Position numbers and translations under genes: made by a program. 64,000 nt of DNA from Pseudomonas siliginis (GTDB taxonomy: Bacteria; Pseudomonadota; Gammaproteobacteria; Pseudomonadales; Pseudomonadaceae). Below, piece after piece: positions 1-9,592 of the stretch. Under the pieces are notes generated by a model. The model was not told where the DNA came from. It made no database searches and saw nothing but the letters and a program-made list of their open reading frames with translations. Position 1 is the stretch's first letter. The number at the start of each line of letters is the position of its first letter. The stretch spans positions 372,001-436,000 of the forward strand of contig NZ_JAHSTW010000002.1 in the NCBI RefSeq assembly GCF_019145195.1, read 5' to 3'.

Positions 1-1
1 C

Positions 2-88
2 GACATCCTCAACACCGCCAAGGCTGACGGCGCACTGGAAAAGAATTCGCAGACCTGGCTGAAAGAGCCGCTGCCGGCCGATCTCTGA
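2..88 (+). CDS. C-terminal end of an amino-acid ABC transporter periplasmic binding protein (partial)
   Basis: Only the last 28 codons are in the window. They read DILNTAKADGALEKNSQTWL followed by KEPLPADL and a TGA stop. This looks like the C-terminal helix of family 3 solute-binding proteins, which deliver polar amino acids to the importer. Two matching permeases and an ATPase follow 21 bases later on the same strand, which supports the assignment. The substrate cannot be read from this tail. Confidence 0.75.
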   Translation, partial: DILNTAKADGALEKNSQTWLKEPLPADL

Positions 89-109
89 TCGACTGCGCGG
101 GAGACGTTC

Positions 110-778
110 ATGGCTTATCAGTTCGATTTTATGCCGGTGGTAGAAAACACCGACCTGCTGCTGCGCGGCGCGCTGTTCACGCTGGAGCTGACCGCCATCG
201 GCGCGCTGCTCGGGGTCGGCGTGGGCATTGTCGGCGCGCTGGTGCGAGCGTGGCAGATCCGCCCGTTCTCAGCGATCTTCGGCGTCTACGTCGAGTTGAT
301 CCGCAACACGCCGTTTCTGGTGCAACTGTTCTTCATCTTCTTCGGCCTGCCGTCGCTCGGCGTGCAGATTTCCGAGTGGCAGGCGGCAGTGCTGGCGATG
401 GTGATCAACCTTGGCGCCTATTCGACCGAGATCATCCGCGCCGGCATCCAGGCGATTCCGCGCGGGCAACTGGAAGCGGCTGCGGCACTGGCGATGACGC
501 GCTTCGAAGCGTTCCGCCACGTCGTCCTGCTGCCCGCGCTGGGCAAGGTCTGGCCGGCGCTGAGCAGCCAGATCATCATCGTCATGCTCGGTTCGGCGGT
601 GTGTTCGCAGATCGCCACGGAAGAATTGAGCTTCGCCGCCAACTTCATTCAGTCGCGCAACTTCCGCGCCTTTGAAACCTATGCGCTGACCACCCTGATC
701 TATCTGTGCATGGCGCTGCTGATCCGCCAGTTGCTCAACTGGTTCGGGCGTCGGTTCATTGCGAGGAGCAGCCAATGA
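110..778 (+). CDS. Polar amino-acid ABC transporter permease (HisM/GlnP family), first subunit
   Basis: This 222-residue inner-membrane protein is one half of the permease channel of a polar amino-acid importer. It has about five hydrophobic segments. The family motif ELIRNTPFLVQLFF lies near residues 62-75, and the cytoplasmic EAA loop (EIIRAGIQAIPRGQLEAAAA, about 110-130) is where the ATPase docks. The ATG has a GGGAGA ribosome site. The next permease starts inside its stop codon (ATGA overlap), so the pair is translationally coupled and probably forms a heterodimer. Substrate is unknown; the family carries His, Gln, Glu, Arg or opines. Confidence 0.92.
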   Translation: MAYQFDFMPVVENTDLLLRGALFTLELTAIGALLGVGVGIVGALVRAWQIRPFSAIFGVYVELIRNTPFLVQLFFIFFGLPSLGVQISEWQAAVLAMVINLGAYSTEIIRAGIQAIPRGQLEAAAALAMTRFEAFRHVVLLPALGKVWPALSSQIIIVMLGSAVCSQIATEELSFAANFIQSRNFRAFETYALTTLIYLCMALLIRQLLNWFGRRFIARSSQ

Positions 779-1425
779 GCGATTTCACTTTCTGGGACAT
801 CCTGCGCAACCTGCTCACCGGCCTGCAATGGACCCTGGCGCTGTCACTGGTGGCGTTCATTGGCGGCGGCCTCGTCGGCCTGCTGATTCTGGTGATGCGC
901 ATCTCCAAGAACACGCTGCCAAGCAGCATCGCCCGCACCTGGATCGAGCTGTTTCAGGGCACGCCACTGTTGATGCAACTGTTTCTGGTGTTCTTCGGCG
1001 TGGCGCTGGCCGGCATCGAGATTTCGCCGTGGATGGCCGCGGCGATCGCTTTGACCTTGTTCACCAGCGCCTATCTGGCGGAGATCTGGCGCGGTTGCGT
1101 CGAGGCCATTCCCCACGGTCAGTGGGAAGCCTCGTCGAGCCTGGCGCTCAATCCGCTTGAGCAGTTGCGCTACGTGATCCTGCCGCAAGCGCTGCGCATC
1201 GCCGTGGCGCCGACCGTGGGCTTCTCGGTGCAAGTGGTCAAAGGCACAGCGGTGACCTCGATCATCGGCTTCACCGAACTGACCAAGACCGGCGGCATGC
1301 TCGCCAATGCCACGTTCGAACCGTTCATGGTCTACGGCCTCGTCGCCCTCGGCTACTTCCTGCTCTGCTACCCCTTGTCCCTCAGTGCGCGCTACCTGGA
1401 AAGGAGACTGCATGCCTCTGCTTAG
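775..1425 (+). CDS. Polar amino-acid ABC transporter permease, second subunit
   Basis: This 216-residue inner-membrane permease has the same architecture as the preceding gene. It carries the ELFQGTPLLMQLFLVFFG motif and the EAA loop EIWRGCVEAIPHGQWEAS. I chose the ATG at 775 because it overlaps the upstream stop codon (ATGA), is preceded by GAGGAG, and gives a normal family N-terminus; an in-frame upstream start at 706 would add 23 residues unlike the family. Its 3' end overlaps the ATPase gene by 14 bases. It is one half of the importer channel. Confidence 0.92.
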   Translation: MSDFTFWDILRNLLTGLQWTLALSLVAFIGGGLVGLLILVMRISKNTLPSSIARTWIELFQGTPLLMQLFLVFFGVALAGIEISPWMAAAIALTLFTSAYLAEIWRGCVEAIPHGQWEASSSLALNPLEQLRYVILPQALRIAVAPTVGFSVQVVKGTAVTSIIGFTELTKTGGMLANATFEPFMVYGLVALGYFLLCYPLSLSARYLERRLHASA

Positions 1426-2149
1426 AATTTCCGCCCTGCATAAATACTACGGCGATCACCACGTACTCAAAGGCATCGATCTCAGCGTCGAGGAAGGCCA
1501 GGTCGTGGCGATCATCGGCCGCAGCGGCTCGGGCAAATCGACCCTGTTGCGCACGCTCAACGGCCTGGAATCGATCAACGATGGCGTGATCGAAGTCGAC
1601 GGCGAATACCTCGACGCCGCCCGCGCTGATCTGCGCAGCCTGCGACAGAAGGTCGGCATGGTCTTCCAGCAGTTCAACCTGTTCCCGCACCTGACCGTCG
1701 GCGAAAACGTCATGCTCGCGCCGCAAGTGGTGCAGAAAGTACCCAAGGCCAAGGCAGCCGAACTGGCGCGCGAAATGCTCGAGCGAGTCGGGCTCGGGGA
1801 GAAATTCGGTGCCTTCCCGGACCGTTTGTCCGGTGGTCAGCAGCAACGGGTGGCGATCGCCCGGGCTTTGGCGATGTCGCCGAAGGTGCTGCTGTGCGAT
1901 GAAATCACCTCGGCGCTGGACCCTGAGCTGGTCAATGAAGTGCTCAGCGTGGTGCGGCAATTGGCCAAGGAAGGCATGACGCTGATCATGGTCACCCACG
2001 AGATGCGCTTTGCCCGGGAAGTCGGCGACAAACTGGTGTTCATGCACCATGGCAAGGTGCATGAGGTGGGCGATCCAAAGGTGTTGTTTGCCAATCCGCA
2101 GACGGCGGAGCTGGCGAACTTTATTGGCACGGTGGAAGCGACAGCCTGA
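1412..2149 (+). CDS. Polar amino-acid ABC transporter ATP-binding protein (GlnQ/HisP family)
   Basis: This 245-residue ATPase powers the importer encoded just upstream. Visible motifs are Walker A GRSGSGKST (residues 36-44), Q-loop FQQFNLFPH, signature LSGGQQQR, Walker B VLLCDE, D-loop SALD and the switch histidine in VTHEM. The Walker B context is CDEITSALD rather than the commoner DEPTSALD. The ATG at 1412 has a good AAGGAG site and overlaps the end of the permease gene. It is the last gene of the four-gene operon; a palindrome follows its stop codon. Confidence 0.93.
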   Translation: MPLLRISALHKYYGDHHVLKGIDLSVEEGQVVAIIGRSGSGKSTLLRTLNGLESINDGVIEVDGEYLDAARADLRSLRQKVGMVFQQFNLFPHLTVGENVMLAPQVVQKVPKAKAAELAREMLERVGLGEKFGAFPDRLSGGQQQRVAIARALAMSPKVLLCDEITSALDPELVNEVLSVVRQLAKEGMTLIMVTHEMRFAREVGDKLVFMHHGKVHEVGDPKVLFANPQTAELANFIGTVEATA

Positions 2150-2160
2150 AGCAGCCTCAT

Positions 2161-2197
2161 CCTGATCGTTCCCACGCAGAGCGTAGGAACGATCAGG
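2161..2197. repeat. Short palindromic repeat, possible terminator
   Basis: The inverted arms CCTGATCGTTCC and GGAACGATCAGG flank a 13-base centre. The motif with GATCGTTCCCACGC is a recurrent intergenic palindrome of fluorescent pseudomonads. It sits 11 bases after the ABC ATPase stop. There is no U-tract, so any terminator role is inferred from position only. Confidence 0.6.
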
Positions 2198-2271
2198 TTT
2201 GAACCATGCGCGTTGGCGCCAGCGTTTGATCGTGGCACGATGTCGGGGTTATCGACCGAGACCCCCTGACC

Positions 2272-3774
2272 ATGCCGCAATCCCAAGCCAAGAATCTGTC
2301 CCTGATCGCCGCAATCGACCTGGGCTCCAACAGCTTTCACATGGTCGTGGCCAAGGCCCAGAACGGCGAAATCCGCATCCTCGAGCGCCTCGGCGAGAAG
2401 GTGCAACTGGCCGCCGGCATCGACGACGCGCGCCAGCTCAACGAAGAATCGATGCAGCGCGGCCTCGATTGCCTCAAGCGCTTTGCCCAACTGATCAACG
2501 GTATGCCGCTCGGCGCCGTGCGCATCGTCGGCACCAACGCCCTGCGTGAAGCGCGCAACCGTGGCGAATTCATCCGCCGCGCCGAGGAAATCCTCGGCCA
2601 CACGGTTGAAGTCATCTCCGGCCGTGAAGAAGCGCGCCTGATCTATCTCGGCGTTTCGCACACACTCGCCGACACCCCAGGCAAACGTTTGGTCGCCGAC
2701 ATCGGCGGCGGCAGTACCGAATTCATCATCGGCCAGCGCTTCGAGCCGTTGCTGCGCGAAAGCCTGCAAATGGGCTGCGTGAGTTTCACCCAGCGCTACT
2801 TCAAGGACGGCAAGATCACCCCGGCCCGCTACGCCCAGGCCTACACGGCGGCGCGCCTGGAAATCATGAGCATCGAGCACGCCCTGCATCGCCTGACCTG
2901 GGATGAAGCCATCGGCTCCTCCGGTACGATTCGCGCCATCGGCCTGGCCCTGAAGGCCGGCGGCCACGGCAGCGGCGAGGTCAACGCAGAAGGTCTGGCA
3001 TGGCTCAAGCGCAAGCTGTTCAAGCTGGGCGACGCCGACAAGATCGATTTCGAAGGCATCAAGCCTGACCGCCGCGCGATCTTCCCGGCGGGCCTGGCGA
3101 TTCTCGAAGCGATCTTCGACGCCCTCGAACTGCAACGTATGGATCATTGTGAAGGCGCGCTGCGGGAAGGCGTGCTCTACGACCTGCTCGGCCGCCATCA
3201 CCATGAAGACGTGCGCGAACGCACCCTGACCTCGCTGATGGAGCGCTATCACGTCGACCTGGAACAGGCAGCGCGGGTCGAACGCAAGGCCCTGCACGCC
3301 TTCGATCAGGTCGCCGTGGACTGGGAACTGGATGACGGCATCTGGCGCGAACTGCTCGGCTGGGCGGCGAAAGTGCACGAAGTCGGCCTCGACATCGCGC
3401 ACTATCACTACCACAAGCATGGCGCCTACCTGATCGAACACTCCGATCTGGCCGGCTTCTCCCGCGAGGATCAGCAGATGCTCGCGCTATTGGTGCGCGG
3501 GCACCGGCGCAATATTCCCAAGGACAAGTTCGCCGAATTCGGCGATGACGGCATCAAGCTGATTCGCCTGTGCGTGCTGCTGCGCTTTGCCATTCTGTTC
3601 CACCACATTCGCGGGACACAGGTGATGCCGCAGGTGGCGCTGCATGCGAGTGGCGATCATCTCGATGTGGAATTCCCGGAGAACTGGCTGGATGAAAATC
3701 AGCTGACCCAAGCGGATTTCGGCCTCGAAGCGGATTGGCTGACGCGGGTTGGAATTGTCCTCACGGTGCACTGA
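2272..3774 (+). CDS. ppx: Exopolyphosphatase
   Basis: This 500-residue enzyme of the Ppx/GppA family removes terminal phosphates from long-chain polyphosphate in the cytoplasm. The N-terminal actin-like domains show the phosphate-1 loop [14 protein letters not shown] (about 12-25) and the phosphate-2 loop [12 protein letters not shown] (about 143-154). The C-terminal half has the HD-like helical domain seen in long Ppx proteins (about 310-500). The length matches proteobacterial Ppx rather than the shorter single-module forms. It converges on ppk, the gene of the opposing synthetic enzyme, across a REP pair and a terminator. Confidence 0.95.
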   Translation: MPQSQAKNLSLIAAIDLGSNSFHMVVAKAQNGEIRILERLGEKVQLAAGIDDARQLNEESMQRGLDCLKRFAQLINGMPLGAVRIVGTNALREARNRGEFIRRAEEILGHTVEVISGREEARLIYLGVSHTLADTPGKRLVADIGGGSTEFIIGQRFEPLLRESLQMGCVSFTQRYFKDGKITPARYAQAYTAARLEIMSIEHALHRLTWDEAIGSSGTIRAIGLALKAGGHGSGEVNAEGLAWLKRKLFKLGDADKIDFEGIKPDRRAIFPAGLAILEAIFDALELQRMDHCEGALREGVLYDLLGRHHHEDVRERTLTSLMERYHVDLEQAARVERKALHAFDQVAVDWELDDGIWRELLGWAAKVHEVGLDIAHYHYHKHGAYLIEHSDLAGFSREDQQMLALLVRGHRRNIPKDKFAEFGDDGIKLIRLCVLLRFAILFHHIRGTQVMPQVALHASGDHLDVEFPENWLDENQLTQADFGLEADWLTRVGIVLTVH

Positions 3775-3781
3775 CACTGAT

Positions 3782-3879
3782 TGTGGCGAGGGGATTTATC
3801 CCCGCTGGCCTGCGCAGCAGGCCCGATTCTGAGTCAAGGGGTCGCTTCGCGCCCAACGGGGATAAATCCCCTCGCCACA
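3782..3879. repeat. REP pair (REPIN), TGTGGCGAGGGGATTTATCC family
   Basis: Two inverted copies of TGTGGCGAGGGGATTTATCC / GGATAAATCCCCTCGCCACA flank about 58 bases that contain smaller palindromes. The same unit recurs at 16545-16652 and 36092-36185. It lies between the convergent ppx and ppk genes. Confidence 0.85.
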
Positions 3880-3900
3880 GGTCGGAATCAGTGTAGGTAC

Positions 3901-3932
3901 AAAAAAGGCGATCCCGAGGGATCGCCTTTTTT
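3901..3932. terminator. Bidirectional rho-independent terminator between ppx and ppk
   Basis: The stem GGCGATCC-CGAG-GGATCGCC is flanked by A6 on the left and T6 on the right, so it can terminate both converging transcripts. Confidence 0.9.
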
Positions 3933-3945
3933 ATTGGGCTGACAG

Positions 3946-6171
3946 TCAACTGCTGACAGGCAATATCGGGCTGCCCAACCGCTCCAGCAACGTCGCCTGG
4001 GCACTGCGCGGGTTCTGGTTGCCGGTGGGTGTGTTGCGGATGTAGCGGCCGTCCGACTGCAGACTCCAGCTGTGGGTGTTGTCGGTCAGGTACAGCTCCA
4101 GCTCCTTCTTGACGCGGGTCAGCAGCTTCTTGCCTTCCACCGGGAAGCAGGTCTCGACGCGCTTGTCGAGGTTGCGCTCCATCCAGTCGGCGCTGGAAAG
4201 GAACATCTGCTCGTCGCCGCCGTTGAGGAAGTAGAAAACCCGCGTGTGCTCAAGGAAGCGGCCAATGATCGAGCGCACATGAATGTTGTGCGAAACCCCG
4301 GCGATGCCCGGACGCAGGCAGCACATGCCGCGCACCACCAGATCGATGCGCACGCCGGACTGGCTGGCCTTGTACAGCGCACGGATGATCTTCGGATCGG
4401 TCAGCGAGTTGAACTTGGCGATGATGTGCGCCGGTTTGCCTTCGAGGGCGAACTGGGTTTCGCGGGCAATCATGTCGAGCATGCCCTTCTTCAGGGTGAA
4501 CGGCGCATGCAGCAACTTTTTCATGCGCAGCGTCTTGCCCATGCCGATCAACTGGCTGAACAGTTTGCCGACGTCCTCGCACAAGGCGTCGTCGGAGGTG
4601 AGCAGGCTGTAGTCGGTGTAAAGCTTGGCGTTACCGGCGTGGTAGTTGCCGGTACCGAGATGCGCATAACGGACGATCTCGCCAGCCTCACGGCGCAGGA
4701 TCAGCATCATCTTGGCGTGGGTCTTGAAGCCGACCACGCCGTAGATCACCACCGCACCGGCCGCTTGCAGACGGCTGGCCAGTTGCAGGTTGGATTCTTC
4801 GTCGAAGCGCGCACGCAGCTCGATCACCGCCGTGACCTCCTTGCCGTTACGCGCGGCGTCGACCAGCGCATCGACGATCTCGGAGTTGGCGCCGGAGCGG
4901 TACAGCGTTTGCCGTACGGCCAACACATGCGGGTCTTTCGCGGCCTGACGCAGCAGGTCGACCACCGGCGTGAACGACTCGAACGGGTGCAGCAGGAGGA
5001 TGTCCTGCTTGCTGACCACGCTGAAGATGTTTTCGCTGTTTTGCAGCAGTTTCGGGATCTGCGGGGTGAACGGCGTGTATTGCAGCTCCGGATGGCTGTC
5101 CAGACCGGTGATGCTGAACAGGCGCGTCAGGTTGACCGGGCCGTTGACCTGATACAGCTCGGTCTCGCTCAGGTTGAACTGCTTGAGCAGGTAGTCCGAG
5201 AGGTGTTTCGGGCAAGTGTCGGCGACTTCCAGACGCACCGCGTCACCGTAGCGCCGCGAGAACAACTCGCCACGCAGAGCGCGGGCCAAGTCTTCGACGT
5301 CTTCGGAATCGAGCGCCAGGTCGGCATTTCGGGTCAGACGGAACTGGTAGCAGCCTTTGACCTTCATGCCCTGGAACAGGTCATCGGCGTGGGCGTGGAT
5401 CATCGACGACAGGAACACATAGTTGTCGCCGGCACCGCCGACTTCTTCCGGGACCTTGATGATCCGTGGCAGCAGGCGCGGCGCCGGGATGATCGCCAGA
5501 CCGGAATCGCGACCGAAGGCGTCGATGCCTTCGAGCTCGACGATGAAGTTCAGGCTCTTGTTCACCAGCAGCGGGAACGGGTGCGTCGGGTCGAGGCCGA
5601 TCGGGGTGATGATCGGCGCGATCTCGTCGCGGAAATAGCGGCGGACCCAGGTCTTGAGCTTGGTCGTCCAGTTGCGCCGACGGATGAAGCGCACCTGATG
5701 CTTTTCCAGCTCCGGCAGGAGGATGTCATTGAGGATCGCGTACTGGCGGTCAACGTGACCGTGAACCAGTTCGCTGATCCGCGCCAACGCCTGATGCGGC
5801 TGCAAGCCGTCAGCGCCTGCCTGCTCGCGGGCAAAAGTGATCTGCTTCTTCAGCCCGGCGACGCGGATTTCGAAGAATTCGTCGAGGTTGCTGGAGAAGA
5901 TCAGCAGGAACTTCAGCCGCTCCAGCAACGGGTAGGACTCGTCCAGCGCCTGTTCCAGCACGCGGATGTTGAACTGCAATTGCGAAAGCTCGCGGTGGAT
6001 GTACAGGCTGCTGTCATCCAGGCCGGGAATGGCGATCGCCGGCACCGCCACAGCGGTTTCGGCAACCGGCGCGGGTGGCGCAGGCTCCAGTTCCGGCGGG
6101 GTTTCGGTGATTTGCTCGACCACCGGCTGAGCTTCTTTTACGGCAACTTCAGTGAGTCCTTCGGTATTCAT
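3946..6171 (-). CDS. ppk: Polyphosphate kinase 1
   Basis: This 741-residue enzyme reversibly polymerises the gamma phosphate of ATP into polyphosphate. Family blocks are clear: the N domain from [20 protein letters not shown], the [15 protein letters not shown] block, and the catalytic-histidine segment [19 protein letters not shown]. The first 50 or so residues are a low-complexity E/P/A/V extension absent from the usual roughly 690-residue PPK1. The gene follows hemB by 18 bases on the same strand and has an AGGAAC site before the ATG. It converges on ppx. Confidence 0.96.
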   Translation of the reverse strand: MNTEGLTEVAVKEAQPVVEQITETPPELEPAPPAPVAETAVAVPAIAIPGLDDSSLYIHRELSQLQFNIRVLEQALDESYPLLERLKFLLIFSSNLDEFFEIRVAGLKKQITFAREQAGADGLQPHQALARISELVHGHVDRQYAILNDILLPELEKHQVRFIRRRNWTTKLKTWVRRYFRDEIAPIITPIGLDPTHPFPLLVNKSLNFIVELEGIDAFGRDSGLAIIPAPRLLPRIIKVPEEVGGAGDNYVFLSSMIHAHADDLFQGMKVKGCYQFRLTRNADLALDSEDVEDLARALRGELFSRRYGDAVRLEVADTCPKHLSDYLLKQFNLSETELYQVNGPVNLTRLFSITGLDSHPELQYTPFTPQIPKLLQNSENIFSVVSKQDILLLHPFESFTPVVDLLRQAAKDPHVLAVRQTLYRSGANSEIVDALVDAARNGKEVTAVIELRARFDEESNLQLASRLQAAGAVVIYGVVGFKTHAKMMLILRREAGEIVRYAHLGTGNYHAGNAKLYTDYSLLTSDDALCEDVGKLFSQLIGMGKTLRMKKLLHAPFTLKKGMLDMIARETQFALEGKPAHIIAKFNSLTDPKIIRALYKASQSGVRIDLVVRGMCCLRPGIAGVSHNIHVRSIIGRFLEHTRVFYFLNGGDEQMFLSSADWMERNLDKRVETCFPVEGKKLLTRVKKELELYLTDNTHSWSLQSDGRYIRNTPTGNQNPRSAQATLLERLGSPILPVSS

Positions 6172-6189
6172 GGAATGTTCCTGGGAGGG

Positions 6190-7212
<1,023 letters not shown>

Positions 7213-7237
7213 CTAAGCCCGGGCAAACGGGCGAGCG

Positions 7238-7300
7238 TGACAGTTATAGACGGCCATTATGACTAACAGATGACAGTTATGTGTGCTCTGTGACAGGTAG
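7238..7300. promoter_or_regulatory. Repeated TGACAGTTAT motifs upstream of hemB
   Basis: TGACAGTTAT occurs at 7238 and again at 7271, exactly 33 bases apart. A partial copy, TGACAGGTAG, is at 7291. The spacing is about three helical turns, so the copies would face the same side of the DNA. The region separates hemB from the divergent dedA-type gene. A regulator-binding role is inference. Confidence 0.3.
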
Positions 7301-7410
7301 CCGCAATACATTGTCGATGTAGGAAATGTTCACGTCGAGACACATTTGGACACTTTCATGAATGTGCCCGAAGGGTTAGGCTGCGCGTTCATTTCGCCAG
7401 CACCCAGACA

Positions 7411-8070
7411 ATGCTCCAACAATTTCTGCACGACTTTGGCTACTTTGCCTTGTTCCTCGGCACGTTCTTCGAAGGCGAAACCATTCTGGTGCTCGCAGGC
7501 TTCCTTGCGTTCCGTGGATACATGGACATCAACCTGGTGGTGGTCGTGGCGTTTTTCGGCAGTTATGCCGGCGATCAGCTGTGGTACTTCCTGGGGCGCA
7601 AGCACGGGCGCAAATTGCTCGCGCGTAAACCGCGCTGGCAGATGATGGGCGACCGCGCGCTGGAGCACATCCGCAAACATCCGGACATCTGGGTCCTGAG
7701 CTTCCGCTTCGTTTATGGCCTGCGCACCGTGATGCCGGTGGCGATCGGCCTGTCCGGTTATCCACCGGGACGTTACTTGCTGCTCAACGGCATCGGCGCG
7801 GCGATCTGGGCCACCGCCCTGGCTGCGGCGGCTTACCACTTCGGCGCAGTGCTGGAAGGCATGCTCGGCAGCATCAAGAAGTACGAGCTGTGGGTGCTCG
7901 GCGCCTTGCTGATCCTCGGCCTGGGCCTGTGGCTGCGGCGCCGCTTCAAGAATGCGCAACTGGCGAAGAAAATCTGTCAGGACGAGCAGCTCGCCAAGGC
8001 CGCCGAGGCAGAGCAGTTGCGCCAGGCAGAAGCGACCTCTCCTGCCGGGCCGAAAACGCCAGCCGAATAA
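7411..8070 (+). CDS. DedA family inner-membrane protein
   Basis: This 219-residue multi-span membrane protein belongs to the DedA/VTT family, whose members flip lipid carriers and support membrane homeostasis. Typical features are FLGTFFEGETILVLAGFLA near residues 15-33, GDQLWYFLGRKHG (about 55-67), and the arginine-bearing RFVYGLRTVMPVAIGLSGY (about 98-116). The C-terminal 45 residues are a charged, Ala/Glu-rich cytoplasmic tail. The start is the only family-like ATG; its ribosome site is weak. It is divergent from hemB. Confidence 0.9.
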   Translation: MLQQFLHDFGYFALFLGTFFEGETILVLAGFLAFRGYMDINLVVVVAFFGSYAGDQLWYFLGRKHGRKLLARKPRWQMMGDRALEHIRKHPDIWVLSFRFVYGLRTVMPVAIGLSGYPPGRYLLLNGIGAAIWATALAAAAYHFGAVLEGMLGSIKKYELWVLGALLILGLGLWLRRRFKNAQLAKKICQDEQLAKAAEAEQLRQAEATSPAGPKTPAE

Positions 8071-8237
8071 GCCATTCGCTGGCGACTGCCACGCGCAGCC
8101 CAGGCAAATAATGAACACCCCGCCGCCGTTGCGATCCATTGAGAGAGCGCTCTGCCCCCGCGCGCGTCAGCCATGCCCCTATGGCCACGCGCGACGATTT
8201 GAGGGACATTGAGCGCCATGAATCTGGAGAGAAGCCC

Positions 8238-8906
8238 ATGAGCAAAAAAGTTGCAGTGATCCTGTCCGGCAGTGGCGTGTACGACGGCGCCGAAATCCAG
8301 GAAAGTGTCATCACCCTGCTGCGCCTCGACCAGCGCGGCGCACAGGTGCAGTGCTTCGCGCCAAACATCGCGCAATTGCATGTGATCAACCACCTGACCG
8401 GCGAAGAAATGCCGGAATCGCGCAACGTACTGGTGGAATCGGCGCGGATTGCCCGGGGCAACGTCAAGGATATCCGCGACGCCGATGTCGAGGATTTCGA
8501 CGCACTGATCGTGCCCGGCGGTTTCGGCGCGGCAAAGAACCTGTCGAACTTCGCCATCGAAGGCGCCGGCTGCACCGTGCAACCTGAAGTGCTGGCCCTG
8601 GCCGAAGCATTTGCCGAAGCGGGCAAACCGGTCGGGCTGATCTGCATCTCCCCGGCGCTGGCGGCGAAAATCTATGGCCCGGGCGTGACCTGCACCATCG
8701 GCAATGACGCCGACACCGCTGCGGCCATGAACAAGATGGGCGCCACCCACGAAGAGTGCGCCGTCACCGAAATCGTCGAAGACAAGGCGCGCAAACTGGT
8801 CACCACCCCGGCGTACATGCTGGCGCAGACCATCAGTGAAGCGGCTTCGGGGATCAACAAACTGGTCGACCGCGTGCTCGAACTGACCCACGAAAACGAC
8901 GCTTGA
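8238..8906 (+). CDS. elbB: Isoprenoid biosynthesis glyoxalase ElbB
   Basis: This 222-residue protein is of the DJ-1/PfpI-like ElbB family, known in E. coli as a glyoxalase linked to isoprenoid production. It begins KKVAVILSGSGVYDGAEIQE, carries the VPGGFGAAKNLSNFA loop, and has the nucleophile-elbow cysteine in GLICISPALAAK. I start it at 8238 (GGAGAGAAGCCC before the ATG); the reading frame stays open 99 bases upstream, but that extension is not family-like. A REPIN follows the stop codon. Confidence 0.93.
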   Translation: MSKKVAVILSGSGVYDGAEIQESVITLLRLDQRGAQVQCFAPNIAQLHVINHLTGEEMPESRNVLVESARIARGNVKDIRDADVEDFDALIVPGGFGAAKNLSNFAIEGAGCTVQPEVLALAEAFAEAGKPVGLICISPALAAKIYGPGVTCTIGNDADTAAAMNKMGATHEECAVTEIVEDKARKLVTTPAYMLAQTISEAASGINKLVDRVLELTHENDA

Positions 8907-8930
8907 TCCCTCGCCTTACATGAAACCAAA

Positions 8931-9019
8931 TGTGGGAGCGAGCCTGCTCGCGAATGCGTTGTATCAGCCAACATCAGGTTGTATGACACACAGATTTTGC
9001 GAGCAGGCTCGCTCCCACA
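8931..9019. repeat. REPIN, TGTGGGAGCGAGCCTGCTCGCGAA family
   Basis: Two inverted copies of the 24-base unit flank a spacer of about 40 bases between elbB and the DUF188 gene. This is the most frequent repeat of the window; further copies are listed separately. Confidence 0.88.
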
Positions 9020-9034
9020 GGGATTGTGCAAGAC

Positions 9035-9490
9035 TCAGGGCTTGCGGGTGAGCCGGGTGAGAATCCGATCCAGCGCATTGGCAAACGCCTGCTTTTCACG
9101 CTCGCCAAACGGCGCCGGGCCGCCGCTCATCTGGCCCTGCTCCCTCAGATCGGTAAACAGATTCCGCACCGCCAGCCGCTCGCCCATGTTCTGCGCATCG
9201 AACTCCTTGCCGCGCGGATCCAGTGCCGCCACGCCCTTCTTGACCAGCCGATCGGCCAGCGGAATATCGCTGCAGATCACCAGCTCGCCCGGCACGGCGT
9301 GCTCGACCAGATAATCATCCGCCGCATCCGGCCCGCTCGGCACCACGATCAGTTTGACGATGGCCAGCCCCGGCTTTGTCTGCGGCTGCCCGGCCACCAG
9401 CACCACTTCGAACTGGCGCTTGAGTGCGAACTTCACCACCAGATCCTTCGCCGCCCGTGGACAGGCGTCGGCATCGATCCATACACGCAT
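9035..9490 (-). CDS. YaiI/YqxD (DUF188) family protein
   Basis: This 151-residue protein starts MRVWIDADACPRAAKDLVVK, the invariant N-terminus of the UPF0178/DUF188 family. It also shows the conserved VICSDIPLADRLVKKG block (about 73-88). The fold is PIN/NYN-like and the Asp residues of DADACP and SDIPLAD could bind metal, but no biochemical role is firmly established for the family. It is flanked on both sides by REPINs and stands alone. Confidence 0.9.
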   Translation of the reverse strand: MRVWIDADACPRAAKDLVVKFALKRQFEVVLVAGQPQTKPGLAIVKLIVVPSGPDAADDYLVEHAVPGELVICSDIPLADRLVKKGVAALDPRGKEFDAQNMGERLAVRNLFTDLREQGQMSGGPAPFGEREKQAFANALDRILTRLTRKP

Positions 9491-9509
9491 GTTCTTGCCT
9501 CCAAAAAAT

Positions 9510-9571
9510 TCGCGAGCAGGCTCGCTCCCACAGGATACATACCGAACCTGTGGGAGCGAGCCTGCTCGCGA
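9510..9571. repeat. REPIN with short spacer, TGTGGGAGCGAGC family
   Basis: Inverted copies (TTCGCGAGCAGGCTCGCTCC and its complement) flank a spacer of only about 15 bases, giving a nearly perfect long hairpin. It lies downstream of the FTR1 gene and upstream of the DUF188 gene, about 490 bases from the preceding REPIN. Confidence 0.88.
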
Positions 9572-9592
9572 ATATGAGCGCAGCGAATGCCT

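Noticed and set aside
1837..3441. 534-codon minus-strand frame opposite ppx and the ABC ATPase
   Set aside because: Antisense artefact spanning two real genes and an intergenic repeat.
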